Positions 1-11,739 of a stretch of 64,000 nt of DNA are shown piece by piece. This DNA is from Bufo bufo (taxonomy: Eukaryota > Chordata > Amphibia > Anura > Bufonidae): assembly GCF_905171765.1 (NCBI RefSeq), contig NC_053391.1, forward strand, positions 112,457,409 through 112,521,408, written 5' to 3'. The notes under the pieces are model-generated. The model saw only the letters and a list, made by a program, of their open reading frames with translations, made no database searches and was not told where the DNA came from. A program made the translations under genes and the position numbers. The first letter of the stretch is position 1; every line of letters starts with the position of its first letter.

Positions 1-17
1 TACCTTGTGCAGAATAG
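1..17 (+). pseudogene. Last codons of a first hAT transposase copy
   Basis: The first bases encode P-C-A-E-stop. The transposases at 38625 and 53725 (minus strand) end the same way. The rest of this copy is to the left of the window. Confidence 0.6.
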
Positions 18-469
18 ACATTTATACCACCATCAAACATACATTCTTGTACTCAAGTCAAGTGCAATGATTCTTTGTTTTCTTTTTCTTTTATTTGTCC
101 CAATATTTTGAGGGCTACCTACTCTAATAAAAAATAAAAAAAAACATTGTTGGCTACCTGTTCCTCCTCCATTGCTGCCTCCACGTACAACACCACATTC
201 ACCGCCTCCTCAACCTCCGACTCCATATCCACCTACTTCTCTGAGTTGCAGGTTAATAATTTGTAATTTTTAGTTATTTTATTTCATTTTAAGTTATTTC
301 CCTATCCACATTTGTTTGCACAGCAGTTGCCATGCTCTTAAGCACATTTTACTGCCTTTTACATCCCTCTAGCCTTTTGAAGGACTATTTTAGAGCCATT
401 TTAATAAAATAAAAAATCCAATTTTAGAGCCCTAAATTGAAAAAAATCTTATTTTTAATTGTCGGGTGA
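18..469. other. Spacer inside hAT element A
   Basis: AT-rich non-coding spacer with a CT-rich stretch (about 150-250). It is collinear with 38240-38620 of the element at 35793-41491, read in the opposite direction. No coding region seen. Confidence 0.7.
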
Positions 470-1365
470 CATTTTACCATTTTTGGCGTATACAAACCCC
501 TGCTGTATCTGGGTGACAGGGGCCTAAATCTCTCAAAATCCTCTGTTGTATTGCTGGGTGACATGAACCCCCTGTTGCCGTGAATGAACCCCTGCTCTGC
601 ATTGCTGACAGGGGCCAAAATCTCTCAAAATCCTCTGTTCTATTGATGGGTGACATGAACCCCCTTTTGCCATGAATGAACCCCTGCTGTGCCTGGGTGA
701 CAGGGGCCTAAATCTCTCAAACTCCTCTGTTCTATTGCTGGGTGACATGAACCCCCTTTTGCCGTGAATGAACCCCTGCTCTGTATTGCTGACAGGGGCC
801 TAAATCTCTCAAAATCCTCTGTTGTATTGCTGGGTGAAATGAACCCCCTTTTGCCGTGAATGAACCCCTGCTCTGCATTGCTGACAGGGGCCTAAATCTC
901 TCAAAATCCTCTGTTGTATTGCTGGGTGACATGATCCCCCCTTTGCCGTGAATGAATCCCTGCTCTGCATTGCTGACAGGGGCCTAAATCTCTCAAAATC
1001 CTCTGTTGTATTGCTGGGTGACATGAACCCCCTTTTGCCGTGAATGAACCCCTGCTGTGCCTGGGAGACAGGGGCCTAAATCTCTCAAAATCCTCTGTTG
1101 TATTGCTGGGTGAAATGAACCCCCTTTTGCCGTGAATGAACCCCTGCTCTGCATTGCTGACAGGGAACTAAATCTCTCAAAATCCTCTGTTGTATTGCTG
1201 GGTGACATGAACCCTGAACCCCCTTTTGCCGTGAATGAACCCCTGCTGTGCCTGGGTGACAAGGGCCTAAATCTCTCAAAATCCTCTGTTGTATTGCTGG
1301 GTGACATGAACCCCCTTTTGCCATGAATGAGCCCCTGCTCTGCATTGCTGACAGGGAACTAAATT
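470..1365. repeat. Tandem array, ~92-bp unit, about 9-10 copies
   Basis: Each unit contains ctaaatctctcaaaatcctc followed by a ctgggtgacatgaa-type block and gaatgaacccctgct. Copies differ at a few sites, and some are shortened or fused (near 1205-1225). Short open frames run through it on both strands because the unit has few stops; I do not call them genes. The same unit, inverted, is found at 37390-38235. Confidence 0.9.
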
Positions 1366-1713
1366 TAGTGAAAACATCTGTTACTGATCGGAAGATGCGC
1401 GACTACAAGCGCACGCTGATGATAGCATTCCCACCTGACAGCGGGGGCACAGTGGAAGCACAAGGCGAAGGCAGAGGAGGAGGAAGAGGTCGCCAACGCA
1501 GCTGGGGCACTACCAGCACCTGAGAAGGCAGGGTTAGCATGGCCCCAAATGTGGAGGTGCTGACCTGCCCTGCAGCCAGTGTATAGTGTGAACGTGTGTT
1601 TAGCACGGCAGAGAGCATTATCACAGGCCGCAGCCAATGTGGACAAGCTTACGTTTATTAAAACAAACCAGGCATGGATTCCACAGGACTTGTCCGTACC
1701 TTGTGCAGAATAG
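1366..1713 (+). pseudogene. hAT transposase C-terminal fragment (second copy)
   Basis: Reading + strand, translation gives DRKMRDYKRTL, a basic linker, then CPAASV, an ERVFSTA-type block, and a tail ending in a stop at 1711-1713. These match residues ~946-1126 of the intact transposase at 53725-57105, including the hATC dimerisation motif. In-frame stops interrupt CPAASV and the VDKLTFIKMN region, and the middle linker is deleted. It lies between the tandem array and the right TIR, so this element carries a duplicated transposase 3' end. Not functional. Confidence 0.85.
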
Positions 1714-2233
1714 ACATTTATACCAGCCTCATCCATCCATTCTTGTACTCAAGTGCACTTATTATTTGTTTTATTTTGTTATATGTCCCAATATTTTGGG
1801 GGATACCCCAATTTAAAAATAAAAAATAACACAAATCAGTGTTGGCTACCTATTCCTCCTTCACCGCCGCTTCCACCTACACCGCCACGTCAACCTACAC
1901 CGCCACATCCACCCATCCACCGCCTCCTCAACCTCCTACTCCTAGATCCAGATTGTTATTTTTAATTTTGCTGTATTTTATGTTATTTTAAGTCATTTCC
2001 CTATCCACATTTGTTTGCAGAACAGTTGCCATGCTCTTAAGCACATTTTGATGCCTTTTGCAGCCCTCTAGCCCTTTCCAGGACTATTTTAGAGACATTT
2101 TAGTGCCCAAAAGTTCGGGTCCCCATTGACTTCAATATGGTTCGGGGTCAAGTTCGGGTGCCGAACCCGAACTTTTTTTTCAAGTTCGGCCGAACCTGCC
2201 GATCCCCAACATCCAGGTGTCCGCTCAACTCTA
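1714..2233. other. 3' spacer and right subterminal region of hAT A
   Basis: Non-coding. A CT/CCACC-rich stretch (1840-1945) precedes an AT-rich part. The last ~130 bp carry several copies of gttcgg/ccgaac before the TIR, a layout that could hold transposase binding sites (inference). Confidence 0.6.
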
Positions 2234-2767
2234 GTTATGGCAGATTAGGTGCCCCTCAGTAGAGATGTCCACTTTTGTGCCTCCTTACTCTAGTTGTGCC
2301 CATCAAGCACCCCCCTCTACCCCCAGTCTGCAGCATTAAAAAAAAAAAAAGAAAAACACATACTTACCTTCTTCCCTGATGACAGGCTCCCACACTTATC
2401 GCGCTGCTGGCTGTGCTGAAGGCATATTGCCGGGCTTTCAGCTCTCCTCCCACAGCCAGCAGCGCAATGCGGGGCCAGCAGGGGGAGCTCCTGAGCTTTG
2501 AAGATCAGTGAAGCAGGGAGAAGAAAGGTTTCCCTGCTTCACTATGAAAACGAACTGCCTGTCCGGGTGTGTGTGAGTGAGTGCACGTTCCCCCCCTCTT
2601 CCTACCCCCCCCCCAATATTATACATGTAAGGGAGGCATGGAGCGCTCAGAAGGGACCAGAAATTGCCACTGTACTTCATGCCGGGCCCCATCAGAGCAC
2701 TCCATTACATGTGAGTACAGCGGGGCCCCTGCCAGTGGCCATTTTTAACATGCTTTAGGGCAGCCTG
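2234..2767. other. Anonymous repeat-like DNA
   Basis: Contains an A-rich tract (2338-2356), a CA/GT-rich stretch near 2565-2585 and a C-run near 2605. There is an inverted pair around ctgctggctgtg/cacagccagcag (2405-2465), as in snapback MITEs. No coding region recognised. Confidence 0.4.
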
Positions 2768-2945
2768 TGGGGGGTCCACAGGCGACCGGGCCCCCTGGAG
2801 TGCCGTGCCTGGTCGCAACTGCGACCCCTGTGACCCCTGTATGTACGCCAGTGGCCTGGGGGGGGTCCACAGGCGACCAGGCTTCCTGGAGTGCCGTGCC
2901 TGGTCGCAACTGTGACCCCTGCAACCTCTGTATGTACGCCAGTAG
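2768..2945. repeat. Tandem duplication, ~101-bp unit, two copies
   Basis: The block ggtccacaggcgacc...tgtatgtacgccagt occurs twice, starting near 2773 and 2874, with a few substitutions. It abuts the L1-like fragment at 2945. Confidence 0.75.
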
Positions 2946-4690
2946 GAATGAATCTATTAAAGATGATGATAATGCCGATAGTGCTGAATCTACTCCAGAC
3001 ACTTCCCCTATTCTTGCCCCGATCCTTCTTTGCTCAACTCCGAAAAATCTTCCTAAAATACACTTGGGAAAATGGCATGTGTAGAGTTGCTTACTCCACT
3101 AAGGTCAAACCTAGACACCTCGGCGGCATTAGATTCCCTGACATTGAAAGCCTATATAAAGCAGTCCAACTAACCAGAATATTAGATACGCTTAAAAACC
3201 CTTTACTAAAATGATATGTTAGGATAGAGGAAGAAATAGTAGGCTATTCACTCACCCAAGCCCTAATCGGAATTGGTTTAGGGAAACACCCTTCCACTAA
3301 TACCCTCACACTGACGAAATCTCCACTTTCCGTATGGGCGAATTCCCATCAACCATACAAGTTGTGGGCCCATCCTTCTCCGCTCCTGAACATAGGAGAC
3401 CTTTTGGGTCTTAAAGACCTGTTCAGTGTTCACTTCTCACTGGACTGGCAGGCAGAGATTGCTGAAAGACTACGGATTATGCAATATACTGATAGACGAC
3501 ACTTTCCTAGACCTACTTACTTTACAATCTAGGCTTCCAAGTTTTAAGTTTGATCACCATACATACTCTCAGCCACTGCTTAACTACAAAACCCTCCCGA
3601 TTGCAGACATGTTAAAAAGGGATTATTATTGGTTTGAAAAGCTAGCAGCACAGAGATCTTCTGCCCCGAAACTAATCTCTACAATATACAAAATGATTGT
3701 GGGCCCAATAGACAGTCCTGCACCTTCATTTATAGAAGCCTGGGAGAGGGAACTACACCTTAAACTATTCAAGGAAGATACTATAACAGTGTACAAAAAT
3801 GCGTATGGCACCTAGATGTATTACTATGCAAGAGACTTCTTACAAGGTCATCAGTAGATGGTACAAAACGCCAGTAGCCCTGCATGCCATGAATCCCCTT
3901 ATCCCCTCATCCTGTTGGAGATGCCTCACATCACTGGTTCCTATCTGCACTTATGGTGGGAGTGCTCTTTGATCACCCCCTTTTGGGAAAAGGTGAGAGG
4001 GGTACTGGAAAATGTGTGCCCGGGATCTCTGGAAATCTTGCCATCCTTGTTATTCCTAAACATCCTGCCTGATTTCTCGACTAAATATAATACCTTGCTC
4101 TGGAGACATATGGTGCTGGCCGCTAAAAGCATGATTCCACTCTACTGGAAACAGACCCTGATGCCACCCTTACCTCACTGGTTATAAAAGGTAGGCCAGG
4201 TAGCCAGGCTATAGGAAATGGGCTCTTTTACTTACAGGTCTACGGCTAAATACTACAAGATATGGGAGCCCTGGCTATGTTTTGCTAGTGGCCCTGATGC
4301 ACAACAATTCTTACTGGAATGAGTTGGTGAACGAACAATTCCTCTCCCCTGGGGTGGTTATCTCGCGCATTCCCACGTCTTTCTTATAGGTCAATCAGGG
4401 TATGTCTCTGCGAATATTTCACTGAGATGAGCCTCCAGATGATGGACAAATGGTGGTCATTATTAGTTATGCTTCTTACGTTTCTGTTCCCGGTCTAGCT
4501 GACCTTAGACCGTTCTCATACATAGATTGTTTAAATGATCTAGATGCACAAGAGCTCTGTTCACTATTCTTAATGTATTGTATGATTAGTAACTTGAGCA
4601 TGTAATTGTATTTTACCTTTAATTTATACACATGATGTAACCCTCGTGATATATACAAGGGAAAATAAATAAAGAATTTTTTTAAAAAGT
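2945..4690 (+). pseudogene. L1/Tx1-like non-LTR retrotransposon, ORF2 3' end, degraded
   Basis: Translation in shifting + frames gives peptides typical of the region after reverse transcriptase in L1-like ORF2 of frogs and fish: FFAQLRKIFLKYTWENG and PRHLGGIRFPDIESLYKA near 3025-3180, and a C-terminal GSYLHLWWECSLITPFWE block near 3930-3995. This is the Cys/Trp-rich zone before the ORF2 end. Several frameshifts and stops break it; the longest intact piece is 3426-3815. A 3' tail with AATAAATAAAGAA near 4665 ends in a short A-rich tract, consistent with target-primed insertion. The 5' end is truncated, and RT and endonuclease domains are absent. Dead copy. Confidence 0.8.
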
Positions 4691-4699
4691 ATGCGCAAC

Positions 4700-4950
4700 A
4701 GCATATGGAGTTTTGAGCGTTTTCTGCCTTTTAAGACCACTTTATTTTGTTATTTCGTATGTCTGTTTCGCAAACATATAGAACATGTCCTATTATTGTC
4801 CGCATTACAGACAATGATAGTACTGTTCTATTAGGGGCCAGCTGTTCTGCTCTGCAAAATACAGAATGCACACGGACATCATCCATATTTTTTGTGGATC
4901 CGTGTTTTGCGGACAGCAAGATACATATGGTCATGTGCATGAGCCCTAAG
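4700..4950. repeat. MITE fragment
   Basis: The right end reads catatggtcatgtgcatgagccc (4925-4948). The body has gtccgtgttttgcggac-type words, which recur in MITEs at 14880-15040 and 16339-16660. Left end unclear; no coding content. Confidence 0.45.
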
Positions 4951-5445
4951 CAATAGCAAACTATTCTAGAGCTACAGTATGTTTGTATCTGCCAATTTTT
5001 ATTAGTCAACATAATTGCTCAAATTATATTTGGGTCTATTTCTTTTTCTAAAGGAACTTCACTCTTCTACTATCTGTAAAATAGTAATATTTTTTAAATA
5101 TATGGTGTCAACATGTTCCACAGCATTTTACTATTGGGGAGGTAAAAAAATAAATTGACACATTTTTAAAAGTAATGTACAAACAGTAAAAGTGTAGGGA
5201 GGTCTGATAAAGAAGTCTCCAGCTTTCGTTTGGCAGCCATTTTAAGGACTCTTGTTCAATACAGAATTATTGTGTGTAATTTCTAAAGTGTTCAGTAAGA
5301 AGATGACTTGCTTATAGATAGCCGCTAGCACATCCGCAATATCCATTCCCCATAGCTCTCTGTGCTTTTATTGTGTAAAAAAAAAAGATTTGATATATAT
5401 GTAAATGAGGCGAGTAAGAAGCCCAAGGATCTGTTACTAACATTT
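4951..5445. other. AT-rich DNA, nothing recognised
   Basis: No ORF, RNA gene or clear repeat structure beyond simple A/T runs. Confidence 0.5.
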
Positions 5446-5449
5446 CCGG

Positions 5450-5975
5450 AGACCAGCCACGCCCACTGTGAAGGAGCCCAGCACCGCCCCGCATCCTCCG
5501 AATCTCCTCCTTGCTCCCCAACGTCACAAAGCTAGAGCGTCATAATCTCATGATGCGCGAGCTAGCTCATGCGCAGTGTCGGCATAGTGTTCCTTCCCTG
5601 TGCTGGCATTAGCCTCAGGGAACGAACTGCACATGCACTAGCTCGTGCATCGTGAGATTACGGCGCTTTAGCTTTGTGACGTCGGGGAGCAAGGAGGAGA
5701 TTTCGAGGATGCGGGGCGGTGCTGGGCTCCTTCACAGTGGGCGTGGCTGGGCTCAGAGTCAGAGAACGCTGGACTCATCTCTGAAGCATGGAGGAGACAG
5801 GACTCACCTAAGGTTCATTTACATATATGGCAGGGACATTTATTTTAGGTTTTTTTCTGAACTGATAGTTCGTTCAGAATTTATTTTAATATCATTACTA
5901 AAGTATTAAAAAGTATGTTTAGAAAAGTAAGAGGATAAATAGGCTTAGAAAGTGATGACAGGTTTCCTTTAAAAC
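5450..5975. mobile_element. Snapback MITE with long inverted arms
   Basis: Arms about 5450-5590 and 5600-5756 are inverted copies (for example gcccactgtgaaggagccc and gggctccttcacagtgggc), separated by a short loop near 5592. Downstream sequence ends in gtttcctttaa (5965-5975), a TTAA-type terminus. The matching left terminus is not evident, so the element is probably left-truncated. Confidence 0.65.
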
Positions 5976-5989
5976 ATATAGAAGTTAGC

Positions 5990-6356
5990 AACTGTGTGTT
6001 AAGACAAGATAAGCTGTGTACGTGCTAAATAGCCATTGTGCATTTTGTAAAAACACCGTTTCAGTAAATTTCAGTATTAACCCATTAAGGGAGAGAGCTA
6101 ATTAACCAACAGATGGATTCAGTTTTGACCAATTAGAAGTATTATTAGTGTACAAATCAGAAGCCATTGTTGGAATATTTGTTAGCCAATTATGTCAATA
6201 CTTTAAAAGTTATACCCTGTTGGAAGGGGCATAAATAAATGGGCCTTCACCCATCACAGATGGTAATCTGTCTGAGTTATACCTGTCTGCTGACTCATTC
6301 ACCTGAACATGTGGCTCGATCCTCACGTGACTGACCAATGGTCTGCCACAACAGGT
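5990..6356 (+). mobile_element. Possible LTR fragment
   Basis: Starts near TGTGTGTTAAG, has a gcataaataaat TATA/poly(A)-like box at 6228-6240 and ends gtctgccacaaca (about 6340-6354), so it has TG...CA ends. No convincing target duplication was found and no second copy is present. Tentative. Confidence 0.35.
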
Positions 6357-6394
6357 CCCTGTCACTAGATGAATAAATATAAGGGTTTGACCAC

Positions 6395-7015
6395 ACGGTC
6401 AGGTTTTCTGATGCAGTTTTGAAAGCCAAAACCAGGAGCGAATTGAAAAAAAAAGGAGAAGTCTTATCTGCTCTTTGTACTTTCTCTCCTTTTATGATCC
6501 TCTCCTCAATTCAAGATAGGGAATCCATTTTTAGAATTTATTTTGGTGTCAGTTTGCATAGTTAAAAAAATACGGTGATGTAGTTTCAGTTTTCCCCAAA
6601 ATATAACAGAAATAAGGCCTTTGCAGGCCTGGTCATTAAAGGGTTTAGTTTCGTATTTCTGTGTTTTAAATGGCATGAAAACCTATTCAAAAGGCTCCTT
6701 TACATGGACCAATTTTGCAGGCAATTATCAGGAAGGAAGCATTTTCATGCAGCAATCTCCTCCACAGTATGGGGGAGGAGCAATTGATAATGCCATCACC
6801 CATCCCCATGCAGACTTGTTGTTTGCCGGCAGCACATACTGTTTACAGAGCACAATCTGCTGTTGGCAAATGTTGATTTTTGTGACTGCATGAATGACAT
6901 GCATTTCGCTAGTTCATCAGGTAATCAGCCACTTTTACACTGCCAGATAATCATTCCTATGAACATTTATTTGCGATCATCTGGCCAAGAATAGGCCTGT
7001 GTAATGGGCCCTATA
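6395..7015. repeat. Two degraded MITE-like repeats
   Basis: First piece, 6395-6625, begins gaccacacggtcaggttttc. Second piece, about 6690-7010, has weak inverted ends (ggctcctttacatgga and gcctgtgtaatgggccc). No coding content. Confidence 0.4.
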
Positions 7016-7440
7016 ATAGTAAATAAAGTGGCATTTAATTTTTGTCAACAACAAAATGTTATATTGGTCGTCACAAATCAATTCTACACAAATCAAATGA
7101 GTTATGAATTTCTAAAAAAAGATTTTAATTTTGGCAAATCCTACACTTCTGTGAATTATACTGCACAAATTGCTTAAAACGGCAGTCACCACTTTATAGA
7201 TCAGAAGACAAAAGAAGGCATCTGCCATCAAAAAGGTAACAATTTTGGACCATTTTTTAATTTAAAAAAGCATTTATAAATCAGACAGTGCAGTGTGTTT
7301 CTAAACAGGCTGTTTGTTACCACCATCCATTTAATCATAGCGTTATATCACTGTCATTACTAATGCTCTATTGACATTAAAAAAGCTTGAAAGGGGTTGG
7401 ATACATTCCTAGGAGACCTCAGAGTCTCATAAACAACTTT
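7016..7440. other. AT-rich DNA, nothing recognised
   Basis: No ORF or clear repeat boundary seen. Confidence 0.45.
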
Positions 7441-7870
7441 TCAATTGGGGCACTCAATTTAGGTCAAATCTAATCGCTGATTCTATTGAATCAGATCCAA
7501 ACTAATATTGGGAAGTTTGCTCATCTCTAGTTGCCATTTTTAACTATCATGTCAGCATTTTCAAGTAAAATTACTAGTAGAAATAAGCAAATTTCTTAAA
7601 AGTTCGATTCGGCTGATTCGCTGGATTTCACAAGAAAATTTGCTTCGGGACGAATTACTTTGTCATGAAGCTCATTTTTTGTAAGCAGCTGGTGCAATGA
7701 CAGGGAGCTGCAATAGCTCCGCCCCCATCATTGTACCCCTAAGATGCCGCATTCATACATGATCGCGGCATCTAAGTGTAAAATTAACAATACAAAAAAG
7801 ACGCCGTTTCCCCCCCCCAAAAGTGGGGGATAAATGGCAGTGCGTCTTATAAATCGAATGGTGCAATTTT
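7441..7870. repeat. hAT-type MITE fragments
   Basis: A terminus tttgctcatctcta ends at 7529. Further on, aaataagcaaatttctt starts a second fragment near 7576, followed by gttcgattcggctgattcg. Such ends resemble the TAGAGATGAGC-like termini elsewhere in the window. The distal part holds gcgtcttataaatcg (7844-7858), also seen near 34745. Both are truncated. Confidence 0.45.
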
Positions 7871-8071
7871 TACATTGCTGACACTGATACATCGCCGTCT
7901 GCTATGCTGCACAGGGCAGCCTGCAATCTATCAGTTACAGTTTACCTCTATCACGTGGGGTGGGAGGAGGGGCTGGAGGTCAGCAACTGCTGTTGCACTC
8001 GCGGTGGGGCCCGCTGCAGTCACTGTACTCCATTACACTGGGCCCCGCTCACAGTAGTCTTTACATGTAAA

Positions 8072-8461
8072 GTCTGCAGTTTTTTTTAAACTGATGATCT
8101 ATCCTCTGGATAGATCATCAGCATCTGATCGGCGGGGGTCCGACACTCGGGACCCCTGCTGATCAGCTGTTTGAGAAGGCAGCGGCGCTGGCAGTAGCGC
8201 CGCGGCCTTCTCACTGTTTACCGCATGCCCAGTGACGTCACGACTAGTATCAATGGCCTGGGCGGGGCTAAGCTCTGTTCACTTGAATGTCAATAGCCTG
8301 CAGTAAACAGCGAGAAGGCTGCGGCACTACTGCCAGCGCCGCTGCCTTCTCAAACAGCTGATCGGCAGGGGTCCTGGGTGTCAGACCTCCACTGATCAGA
8401 TGCTGATGATCTATCCAGAGGATAGATAATCACTTTAAAAAAAACTGCAGAGCCCCTTTAA
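8072..8461. mobile_element. TTAA-type snapback MITE
   Basis: Arms are inverted copies around aaactgatgatctatcctct (8088) and its complement near 8405-8440, with a GC-rich core (ggcagcggcgctgg / ccagcgccgctgcc). The right end is gcagagccccTTAA-like (ttta at 8457 then a). The left TTAA end seems lost. A second copy of the family is at 46555-46845. Confidence 0.65.
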
Positions 8462-8883
8462 TGCCAAAGCAGTGGCTCTGGTTTGTTAAACTAGCGTAAT
8501 CATCTGTAGTAGTACTCACTATCAAAGCGGCGGGCAGGCCGGCAGTGTAACATCACTCACTCCTTCATGCTCCTCCGACTTCATTAATGAAGCTGGTGGA
8601 GCAGAAGAGTGAATGAGTAACATAGTAACATAGTACATAAGGCCGAAAAAAGACATCTGTCCTCCCAGTTCGGCCTGTCATCCTGCAAGTTGATCCAGAG
8701 GAAGGCAAAAAAAAAAAACTGTGAGGTAGAAGCCAATTTTCCCCACTTTAGGGGAATAAAAAATTCCTTCCCGACTCCAATCAGGCAATCAGAATAACTC
8801 CCTGGATCAACGACCCCTCTCTAGTAGCTATAGCCTGTAATATTATTACACTCCAGAAATACATCCAGGCCCCTCTTGAATTC

Positions 8884-9448
8884 CTATATTGTACTCACCA
8901 TCACCACCTCCTCAGGCAGAGAGTTCCATAGTCTCACTGCTCTTACCATAAAGAATCCTCTTCTATGTTTGTGTACAAACCTTCTTTCCTCCAGACGCAG
9001 AGGAAGTCCCCTCTTCACAGTTACAGTCCTGGGGATAAATAGATGATGGGATAGATCTCTGTACTGCCCACTGATATATTTATACATAGTAATTAGGTCT
9101 CCCCTCAGTTGTCTTTTTTCTAAAGTGAATAACCCTAATTTTGATAATCTTTCAGGGTACTGTAGTTGCCCCATTCCAGTTATTACTTTAGTTGCCCTCC
9201 TCTGGACCCTCTCCAGTTCTGCTATGTCTGCCTTGTTCACAGGAGCCCAGAACTGTACACAGTACTCCATGTGTGGTCTGACTAGAGATTTGTAAAGTGG
9301 TAGGATTATGTTCTTATCACGGGCATCTATGCCCCTTTTGATGCAACCCATTATCTTATTGGCCTTGGCAGCAGCTGCCTGACACTGGTTTTTGCAGCTT
9401 AGTTTGCTGTTTATTAAAATTCCTAGATCCTTTTCCATGTCAGTGTAA
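8884..9448 (-). pseudogene. CR1/L2-like RT, C-terminal (post-RT) region
   Basis: An open stretch of 184 codons begins MEKDLGILINSKL and includes LPLYKSLVRPHMEYC, ELERVQRRATK, LGLFTLEKRQLRGDL and AVRLWNSLPEEVV. These are the standard thumb and C-terminal landmarks of CR1/L2/Rex1-type RTs. It has no stop within this stretch, but upstream parts are broken and a MITE (9449-9946) separates it from the RT palm. The 3' UTR-like tail follows to 8618. Non-functional as part of the broken element. Confidence 0.85.
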
Positions 9449-9946
9449 GGCTACTTTCACACTAGCGTTCGGAGCGGATCCGTCTGATGTTTCATCAGAC
9501 GGATCCGCTCCGATAATGCAGACGTTCGCATCCGTTCAGAACGGATGCGTCTGCATTAAAACTTAGAAAATTTTCTAAGTGTGAAAGTTGTCTGAGCGGA
9601 TCCGTTCAGACTTTACATTGAAAGTCAATGGGGAACGGATCCGCTTGAAGATTGAGCCATATTGTGTCATCTTCAAGCGGATCCGTCCCCATTGACTTCC
9701 ATTGTAAGTCTGGACGGATCCGCTCGCCTCCGCACGGCCAGGCGGACACCCGAACGCTGCAAGCAGCGTTCAGGTGTCCGCTCACTGAGCGGAGCGGAGG
9801 CTGAACGCTGGCAGGCGGATGCATTCTCAGTGGATCCGCCTCCACTGAGAATGCATTGGGGCCAGACGGATGCGTTCGGGGCCGCTCGTGAGCCCCTTCA
9901 AACGGTGCGCACGAGCGGACACCCGAACACTAGTGTGAAAGTAGCC
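9449..9946. mobile_element. Snapback MITE (ggctactttcacac family), copy 1
   Basis: Ends GGCTACTTTCACACTAGCG (9449) and its inverse at 9928-9946, flanked by taa and tta. The interior is built of repeated cggatccg and ttgactt/aagtcaa words, folding back around about 9690. It sits inside the CR1/L2-like RT. Related copies are at 11844-12340 and 49912-50077. Confidence 0.8.
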
Positions 9947-10711
9947 TTACCGAGTATTTTAACATTTAGTATGTACGGGTGACTTGCATTATTCCTTCCC
10001 ATGTGCATAACTTTACATTTGTCAGTGTTAAACCTCATCTGCCACTTATCTGCCCAAGCCTCCAATCTATCCAGATCCCTCTGTAGTAGTATACTGTCCT
10101 CTTCAGTGTTAATTACTTTACACAGTTTAGTTTCATCTGCGAAAAATTATATTTTACTATGCGAGCCATCTACAAGATCATTAATAAATATATTGAAGAG
10201 AATAGGGCCCAATACTGACCCCTTAGGTACTCCACTAGTGACAGTGACCCAATCTGAGTGTGTACCGTTAATAACCACCCTCTGTTTTCTATCATTGAGC
10301 CAGTTACTTACCCACACACAGATGTTTTCTCCCAGTCCGAGCATTCTCATTTTATATACTAACCTTTTATGTGGTACAGAGTCAAATGCTTTGGCGAAGT
10401 CCAGATATACGACATCCATTGATTCGCCGCTGTCAAGTCTAGAACTTACCTCCTCATAGAAACTGATTTAAATTAGTTTGGCATGACCGATCCCTTATGA
10501 AGCCATGCTGATATGGCATTATTTGCTTATTTCCGTTGAGATGCTCTAACATAGCATCTCTCAGAAAACCTTCAAACAGTTTACCCACAACAGATGTTAA
10601 ACTTACCGGCCTATAGTTTCCAGGCTCTGTTTTTGGACCCTTTTTGAATATTGCCACCACATTTGTTATGCGCCAATTCTGTGGGACATTCCCTGTCAGT
10701 ATAGAGTCTGC
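9947..10711 (-). pseudogene. CR1/L2-like RT palm and finger domains
   Basis: Reading the minus strand from 10711: LTGNVPQNWRITN, then VAIFKKGPKTEPGNYRPVSL (RT fingers), [17 protein letters not shown] (catalytic Asp), [20 protein letters not shown], and an FADE box in place of FADD/YADD near 10130. There is an in-frame TAA just before that box and a frameshift near 10440. Dead copy; the FADE box is likely decay. Confidence 0.85.
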
Positions 10712-11731
10712 CAGGGCCGTAGATATTTTTTTTTCCTGGGGGGGGGTTCAGCTTTCTCAAATTATAAGACTTTATCTAGCAGACACACCAGGGTTTGAAA
10801 AAATATACTTGCCATATCATTCCTGAACAAATCCTTTACATTGAGCAATACCGATTTAGTTGTTTGACACCATATGGAAAAAACATGTTTTAAAAAGACT
10901 CGTAATTGGTACCTACCCACTGCACATTTTCATTGAGTATTTTCAAAAAATATATAAAAAAAGTAAAAATATGCAGCAGACACCAACCAAAAGTCTATTT
11001 AAAATAAACAAAAGTGGGCCCAAATCACCTGGACTGGAGCAAGAAAAACTGTAATTGTTGCACATATTAATCACTTAGATCTTTGCTTCTGTATTCTTAG
11101 GTTCTCTTAAAAATTTACACATGGAATCTCATTGGTTGCCATGGGCAATTCTTTTTATTTCTTCAGTCTTGTGAATTTGGCCCAAATACAGTTCAGAATA
11201 TATAATGCAGGAGATATAACAAGCATCACTTACCAAAGTTATGACATATCTAGTTTCTTTTTTCTCTTAGCGAGCTCATCCAAAACATCCAGTGGTGTCA
11301 CTGGTTCCAAACGGTGAATTGATAGCAGTGCTTCTGTCTCTCTCTCTCTCAAACTACTTATTTTTCTTTCTTCTCTCTCTCTTCTAATCTTCCGAGATCT
11401 CCAGGCTCTGTGCTCTGTCAGCCGCCGCCCAGGAGTAGCAGGCACGCGCAGACGTACGACAGGCGGAGCCTGAAGGCAGCGATCATGTGATCATCAGCGT
11501 CATACCTGCCTGGCTGCCCTGTGTGTGTCTGTGAGTTACTTGTGCCGTCGTACCTGCCCCCCTGCGCTGCCCGCCCTGCAGCCTCCATCACCTCTCTGTG
11601 TGCCGCACTGCCCGCGCCGCTCTTGCAGGCAGCGGCACGCCGGGCCCGTTCTCTGGCAGGTTAGGAGGACAGACACTCTGGGGGGGGGGGGGGTTTGAAC
11701 CCCCCTATACCCCCCCTTATCTACGCCCCTG
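10712..11731. mobile_element. Non-autonomous hAT element inserted in CR1/L2 copy
   Basis: Ends CAGGGCCGTAGATA (10712) and TATCTACGCCCCTG (to 11731). They are flanked by an exact 8-bp duplication gagtctgc at 10704-10711 and 11732-11739, diagnostic of hAT insertion. The interior is AT-rich on the left and GC-rich on the right (11400-11640), with a G-run near 11681. No transposase recognised. A 68-codon open frame on the minus strand (11445-11239), rich in Arg/Glu, has no recognised homolog. Confidence 0.9.
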
Positions 11732-11739
11732 GAGTCTGC

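Larger units (their letters stand above)
1..2233 (+). mobile_element. hAT element A, right part; left end lies outside the window
   Basis: The right terminus reads CGCTCAACTCTA (2222-2233). This is the inverse of the TAGAGTTGAGCG start of the complete element at 35793-41491. Internal order also matches that element read on its minus strand: end of a transposase copy, spacer, ~92-bp tandem array, second transposase C-terminal fragment, C/T-rich spacer, then a subterminal zone with repeated gttcgg/ccgaac motifs (about 2110-2200). The 8-bp target duplication would be gttatggc (2234-2241), but the left partner is not in the window. Confidence 0.85.

Noticed and set aside
470..1365. Many short overlapping frames (SPSNTTEDFERFRPLS)
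   Set aside because: Products of the 92-bp tandem repeat; they shift frame between units.
1365..1736. 123-codon minus-strand frame with Cys/His residues
   Set aside because: It is antisense to the hAT C-terminal fragment.
5990..6356. Complete solo LTR
   Set aside because: TG...CA ends and a TATA-like box are present, but I found no target duplication or second copy, so it is kept only as a tentative fragment.
11239..11445. Arg/Glu-rich protein gene
   Set aside because: Only 68 codons, inside a non-autonomous hAT, with no recognised family; noted as a possible captured fragment instead.
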